10,392 nucleotides of DNA, taken from NCBI GenBank assembly GCA_905221605.1, contig CAJNDS010000129.1, positions 209,001 through 219,392 of the forward strand, in the 5' to 3' direction. A program made the position numbers and the translations under genes. Every line of letters starts with the position of its first letter. Within the stretch, counting starts at the first letter, position 1. The stretch comes from Symbiodinium natans. Taxonomy: Eukaryota; Sar; Dinophyceae; Suessiales; Symbiodiniaceae. The notes beneath the pieces were generated by a model. The model saw only the letters and a list, made by a program, of their open reading frames with translations. It did not search any database and was not told the DNA's origin. Shown here in pieces: positions 6,942 through 10,392 of the stretch.

Positions 6942-7150
6942 ATGGGTTGTCGAGATGGGGAATCAGCATGGCTTGTTGAGTTTGATTTCAGCCAGGGATT
7001 TGACACAACTGCAGTTCGGCAAAAATTGTGGTCAGTTGGCTGTGTTGATGGCTCCTGGAAACCTGATCTTTCGATGCCTCGTCTCTGCGGAGTCTTCCTG
7101 AAAACCACAAGTCGCTGCCCACGTAAGCAGCAGTAGATGCCGATGATGTG
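6942..7150. other. Intergenic stretch, no gene recognised
   Basis: A 64-residue ATG-started frame (6942-7136, +) has fairly protein-like composition (GESAWLVEFDFSQGFD) but matches no family I know and has no flanking support. It could be an exon fragment. Confidence 0.3.
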
Positions 7151-7735
7151 GTAGACAGGACCTCCGCAAGGGACCCTAAGTTAGCAAGGGACCCCAAGGT
7201 AGAGTCATCACCCCCCCCCCCCCCCACCTCAATGTCATCAGCAGATCAGCAGAGTCCGAACCATGATGGGCACGGTTCGGCTCACAGACCATAGAGCTGG
7301 CTGGCAATTTCAACTTCGCGCCACGACGGCTTACATGCTGGTTCCCGAAACTAAAAACCCTAACCCCAAACCCTAAACATTAAAAGACTAGGGAGTTGGG
7401 GTAAGACAGGGTGCCTGTAAGGGGCTACATTGGAAACCTGGTGACCGCCTTCCCCACTGAGAACCAGCAAGCTTTGCAGACCACTCCCAGTAGCAAAAGA
7501 AGGGCCGAGCACAGAGATGTGAGTTGTTGCTATCCGAAACCTGGGAAGAAGTGCAATCATGGAAGTCGAAACTCAATCACTTGTTTATGGTAGGAACGAT
7601 TGCATGAACAGGTGCAGGCACATTCGAGGGGTTTGTGGTCAGAGTTTAGAACAACGTGGGACGATACCATGAAGAAGCTCCTCCACATGTGACTCAGCTG
7701 TGTTGGTGCGATCATCGGTCCAAATGCGAGTGCCC
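7151..7735 (+). repeat. Dispersed 0.59 kb repeat, copy 2
   Basis: Same block order as copy 1 at 3147. It has a run of fifteen C (7211-7225) where copy 1 has nine. A CCCTAAA-like array (7349-7378) corresponds to a CCCTAAACCACCC remnant in copy 1, while the copy 1 array at 3564 is missing here. It ends 122 bp before the creatine synthase start codon, so its end may supply promoter or leader sequence to that gene. Confidence 0.88.
7349..7378 (-). repeat. Degenerate telomere-like array (CCCTAAA)
   Basis: Units such as AAAACCCTAA, CCCCAAA and CCCTAAA inside repeat copy 2. Confidence 0.85.
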
Positions 7736-7857
7736 GATCGAGGGCCTATAAGCGCAGGGGTCAGGGTAGCTTGAGAGCTGCGGAACTGCGGCGAACACGG
7801 TTTGTCGCCCGTACCTTTGGTGTTCCGCTTCCTCTGTCGCCAATACTTGTCGCAACC

Positions 7858-9960
7858 ATGTCAAAGCGCCTCGTGGTTTCAGGGTGGAGTGCCCTACGCC
7901 GCTGCTGGCATGTGAAGACGCTGCTCCCCCGCTTCTCCACAAATATGCGGAAGGGCTATGGGGAGCTCCCCAGCGAGGCGGAGCACAGCCGTTGGGTCAA
8001 ACAGCGCGAGCAGCTCAGCGAGGATCGGCTGGACATTGAGGGCCACCCGGTGATGCAGCGCTGGGAGACGCCCTACATGGGCAAACTGGCTGAGGTCGCT
8101 ACGCGAAACGGCGGCCGCGTGGTCGAGGTCGGCTTTGGCATGGCCATCAGTGCTACGGCCGTGCAGTCTTACCCCATCGAGGAGCACATCATTCTGGAGG
8201 CCAACAGTGATGTTTTCAAGCGGTTGGAGGAGTTTGCCAAAGCTGCAACCTCCAAAGTGACGCCCCTGGGCCCAGATCTGTGGCAGAACTCCATCAAGCA
8301 CATCGCCGACAGGTCGGTGGATGGCATCTTGTATGACACCTACCCGCTGAACAAGGAGGAGCAACACACGCACCAGTTTGACTTCCTGCGTGAGGCGCGC
8401 CGCATCTTGAAGCCCGGCGGCATCATGACCTACTGCAACTTGACATCGCTGGGCGTGCTGCGACACGAGTACAACTCGTGGGAGGAGCTTTTCGAGGCCA
8501 CCCAGAAGCCACACCTACTGGCCGCCGGCTACCACGAGGACGAGCTTCTAGTGGAGGCCTTTCCTGTAGAGCCCACGGCGGACTGCGAGTACTACTCCCA
8601 TAACACGGCCATGGTGCCCATCATCCGGAAGCGTAGCTCCAGCCCCAGTGGTGCCTGTGGTGCCATCGGCGGGCACGGAGGACACAGGGCCTTTTCGTCT
8701 TCGGCGGGCCTAAGGGGGCTCTCGTGGCAAGGGCGGCGCAGCTTCGGTTCTGAGGCGCGCGAAGTCCACGTCGCCCAGCACAAGGTGGGTCCCCAGGGCC
8801 ATGGCCGCAAGCTTAACGCGTGGACGCAGTGGGGGGAGCTCAAGGAGTGTGTGGTGGGTGTGGCCGACAACGCTTGCTTCCCACCTGTCCAGCCGGCCAT
8901 GATCCCGGAAATCAACGACCCCGTGCTGCGCAACGTGCTGGGGGAGTGGCCTCGTGGTCGCAAGTCTCAGCGTTGCATCGACGCGGCCAACCAGGAGTTG
9001 GACAACTTGGTCAACGTGCTAGAGGGCGAGGGTGTGAAGACGCTACGGCCCGAGGTCATGGATTGGAGTCAGCCGCTCAGGACACCCCTCTTCGCTGTGG
9101 AGAACCAGTACGTTGCCTGCTGTGTGCGCGACACCGTCATCACCGTGGGGAAGACGGCCATCGAGGCGGCCATGAGCCGCCGTGACCGCTACTTTGAGAT
9201 TTTGGCTGTGCGCCAGATCTTGCGGGACCTGTGGCGTGAGGACCCAGAGATGCTCTGGAAAGCGGCACCCAAGCCCAGCATGGCAGACGACATGTACGAC
9301 CTCAGCTGGTGGGATTGGACAGACGAGGAGCGCTACGAGCATATGCACAAGTACCGGTACTGCATCAACAACGAGGAGCCGATCTTCGACGCAGCAGACA
9401 TCACCCGGTGCGGCAAAGATATTTTTGTGCAACCCTCCATGACCTGCAACTACGCGGGCATCGAGTGGTTGCGTCGGGAGCTGGCCCCGCAAGGCATCCG
9501 AGTGCATTCGGCACACTTCCCCTACGACCTGGCACCCTCACACATCGACTGCACTTTTGTGATCTTGGGGCCACACTTGGTGCTCACCAACCCTGAGCGG
9601 CCCATCGCAGACAGGGACGCCGAGTTCTGGAAGGAGAACGGCTGGCAGTTCGTCGACTGCGGCCAGCCAGACAACCCAGAGCGCCCAGCCTTCTCTCAAA
9701 GCTCCAAGTGGCTCAGTATGAACATCTTCGTCATCGGCCCGGGCAAGGTCATCGTCGAGGAACAGGAGAAGGGCCTTCAGAACCTGCTGAAGCACCAATG
9801 TGGCTTCACGACTGTAATCCCCATTCCCTTCCGCAACGTCTTCGAGTACGGAGGGTCATTGCACTGCTCCACTTGGGACACCCGCAGGGAGGACGACATG
9901 GTGGACCTCTTCCCCAAGCAGCGCAACGACGACCCAGCGCTCTTCAAGCAGCACGCGTGA
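7858..9960 (+). CDS. GAMT-GATM: Bifunctional creatine synthase: GAMT-AGAT fusion
   Basis: Single 700-residue frame, no introns. Residues about 45-257 are a guanidinoacetate N-methyltransferase: WETPYM (69-74), SAM-binding EVGFGM (90-95), acidic LEAN (113-116), ILYDTYP (157-163) with D160 at the position of the catalytic aspartate, LKPGG (184-188) and TYCNLTS (191-197). Residues about 321-688 are a glycine amidinotransferase: RD (424-425), FDAAD (510-514), HID (562-564), SSKWLSMN (615-622) and GGSLHC (665-670). D511, H562 and C670 match the Asp/His/Cys triad of human AGAT, and the spacing is nearly the same. Known chemistry: AGAT makes guanidinoacetate from arginine and glycine; GAMT methylates it to creatine. 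The two domains run opposite to pathway order. Residues 1-30 are Arg-rich, lack acids and include RFS, like a mitochondrial presequence. I chose ATG 7858 (context aaccATGt) because it is the first ATG in frame; the frame stays open upstream to 7693 without another ATG. Dinoflagellates also carry amidinotransferases related to saxitoxin-cluster sxtG, but the fused GAMT favours creatine. Confidence 0.95.
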   Translation: MSKRLVVSGWSALRRCWHVKTLLPRFSTNMRKGYGELPSEAEHSRWVKQREQLSEDRLDIEGHPVMQRWETPYMGKLAEVATRNGGRVVEVGFGMAISATAVQSYPIEEHIILEANSDVFKRLEEFAKAATSKVTPLGPDLWQNSIKHIADRSVDGILYDTYPLNKEEQHTHQFDFLREARRILKPGGIMTYCNLTSLGVLRHEYNSWEELFEATQKPHLLAAGYHEDELLVEAFPVEPTADCEYYSHNTAMVPIIRKRSSSPSGACGAIGGHGGHRAFSSSAGLRGLSWQGRRSFGSEAREVHVAQHKVGPQGHGRKLNAWTQWGELKECVVGVADNACFPPVQPAMIPEINDPVLRNVLGEWPRGRKSQRCIDAANQELDNLVNVLEGEGVKTLRPEVMDWSQPLRTPLFAVENQYVACCVRDTVITVGKTAIEAAMSRRDRYFEILAVRQILRDLWREDPEMLWKAAPKPSMADDMYDLSWWDWTDEERYEHMHKYRYCINNEEPIFDAADITRCGKDIFVQPSMTCNYAGIEWLRRELAPQGIRVHSAHFPYDLAPSHIDCTFVILGPHLVLTNPERPIADRDAEFWKENGWQFVDCGQPDNPERPAFSQSSKWLSMNIFVIGPGKVIVEEQEKGLQNLLKHQCGFTTVIPIPFRNVFEYGGSLHCSTWDTRREDDMVDLFPKQRNDDPALFKQHA
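8632..8817 (+). other. Presequence-like linker between GAMT and AGAT domains
   Basis: This encodes residues 259-320 of the fusion protein. It is rich in Ser, Gly, Arg and His. No Asp or Glu occurs from residue 245 to 298. It contains RAFSSSA (277-283) and RRSFGSEA (293-300), which resemble the arginine-F/S context cut by the mitochondrial processing peptidase. Animal AGAT is made with an N-terminal mitochondrial presequence, and this linker sits exactly where such a presequence would be. I infer that it is a relic, or still working, targeting peptide of a formerly separate AGAT. A plain flexible linker is the alternative. Confidence 0.5.
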
Positions 9961-10014
9961 GATCCATGCTGCCAAGGCTCTTCAAGCAGCACGCGTGAGA
10001 TCCATGTTGCCAAG
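9939..10014 (+). repeat. 38-bp tandem duplication spanning the stop codon
   Basis: 9939-9976 and 9977-10014 are identical except for one C/T difference near their ends. The first copy encodes the last residues (ALFKQHA) and the stop of the creatine synthase; the second repeats them in another frame, after the stop. The period (38) is not a multiple of three. Confidence 0.97.
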
Positions 10015-10392
10015 ACCATGTTGAAGGTGTCGGGTTTGGTTTCATTTGGTTTCATGTTTTCGCAGAAACGTGGATGTGGGTCAAACCCTACTGTGGCATT
10101 TTTGGACAGGTGAACATGCATTTACAAGCTGTTGGAGCGTTCACCATAGACACTACACTTTGGCCCACTTCCCTTAGTTGCACACTGACACTGAGTGTGT
10201 AAAAGGGGTGTGTCACACCCCTAGGTCCTCTCGATGTCGAGACAATGCACAGCCGAGAACAAACAAGGCAAGATGCCTACCATACTATGTCAATTTTAAT
10301 TATGGCATTGCATGACCCAATAATATTATAGGAAATTGATGACAAATATGATTCCGGTCTGAAATATATTATGAATGATTCCATCTTTGGAT
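10015..10392. other. 3' flank of the creatine gene, no gene seen
   Basis: Composition falls from GC-rich coding to AT-rich towards the window end. No array, frame or RNA gene recognised apart from the two inverted repeats listed separately. Confidence 0.55.
10181..10222. repeat. Two adjacent inverted repeats in the 3' flank
   Basis: CACACT (10181-10186) pairs with AGTGTG (10194-10199) around a 7-nt spacer. AGGGGTGTG (10204-10212) pairs perfectly with CACACCCCT (10214-10222) around one base. A structure in the 3' untranslated region or a transposon-end remnant are both possible. Confidence 0.6.

Noticed and set aside
92-7378. True chromosome end or CRISPR-like array from the 7-bp repeats
   Set aside because: Arrays are short, face both ways and are separated by unrelated DNA. 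They are interstitial telomere-like tracts without spacer-repeat structure.
7744-7752. TATA-like CCTATAAG upstream of the creatine gene
   Set aside because: One short AT motif near a leader is not enough, and dinoflagellate promoters usually lack a classical TATA box.
7771-7857. N-terminal extension of the creatine synthase from a TTG at 7771
   Set aside because: It relies on a non-ATG start. The first in-frame ATG (7858) has a good context and already gives a plausible targeting peptide.
7894-8514. 206-residue frame on the - strand
   Set aside because: It is the antisense shadow of the GC-rich GAMT domain and has no family motifs. The same holds for the frames at 8592-8963 and 9043-9516.

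Overview
This window looks like nuclear DNA of a dinoflagellate, most likely a Symbiodiniaceae-type alga. Four things point there. Short interstitial arrays of the telomere-type unit TTTAGGG/CCCTAAA are scattered through the non-coding DNA in both orientations. One gene has introns that start with GC or GA rather than GT and end in AG, with AG|G at most junctions. A second gene is long, GC-rich and intronless. Both genes lie on the + strand, in line with unidirectional gene order. The genus assignment is inference; no marker gene is present.

Layout. Bases 1-4400 are repeat-rich and hold no gene I can recognise: telomere-like arrays, a possible frameshifted coding relic (112-350), a run of nine CCCGAAA variant units (2427-2489), a short repeat pair that abuts arrays (2564 and 2766), and the first copy of a 0.56-0.59 kb dispersed repeat (3147-3704) containing a perfect 16-bp-stem hairpin. 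Bases 4446-6855 hold a five-exon gene for a 336-residue BTB/POZ protein. Its exons were joined by reading frames and family continuity. Its last intron carries four telomere-like arrays in opposing orientations, and arrays also sit just outside both ends of the coding region. A second copy of the dispersed repeat (7151-7735) lies directly upstream of the next gene.

Bases 7858-9960 are one uninterrupted 700-codon frame that fuses guanidinoacetate N-methyltransferase (GAMT, N-terminal) to glycine amidinotransferase (AGAT/GATM, C-terminal). These are the two enzymes that make creatine from arginine, glycine and S-adenosylmethionine, so the predicted protein is a bifunctional creatine synthase. 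Both halves keep their recognisable catalytic residues. The N-terminus and the inter-domain linker both look like mitochondrial presequences, which raises the possibility that two targeted enzymes were joined, or that the product is cut into two. The stop codon lies in a 38-bp tandem duplication.

The fusion is the strongest candidate for an undescribed system. The second point of interest is the telomere-like arrays. They sit inside an intron, at gene edges, and as a presence/absence difference between two copies of the same repeat, so the window gives a direct view of how they are inserted. I see no functional link between the BTB gene and the creatine gene beyond shared strand and similar upstream repeats.
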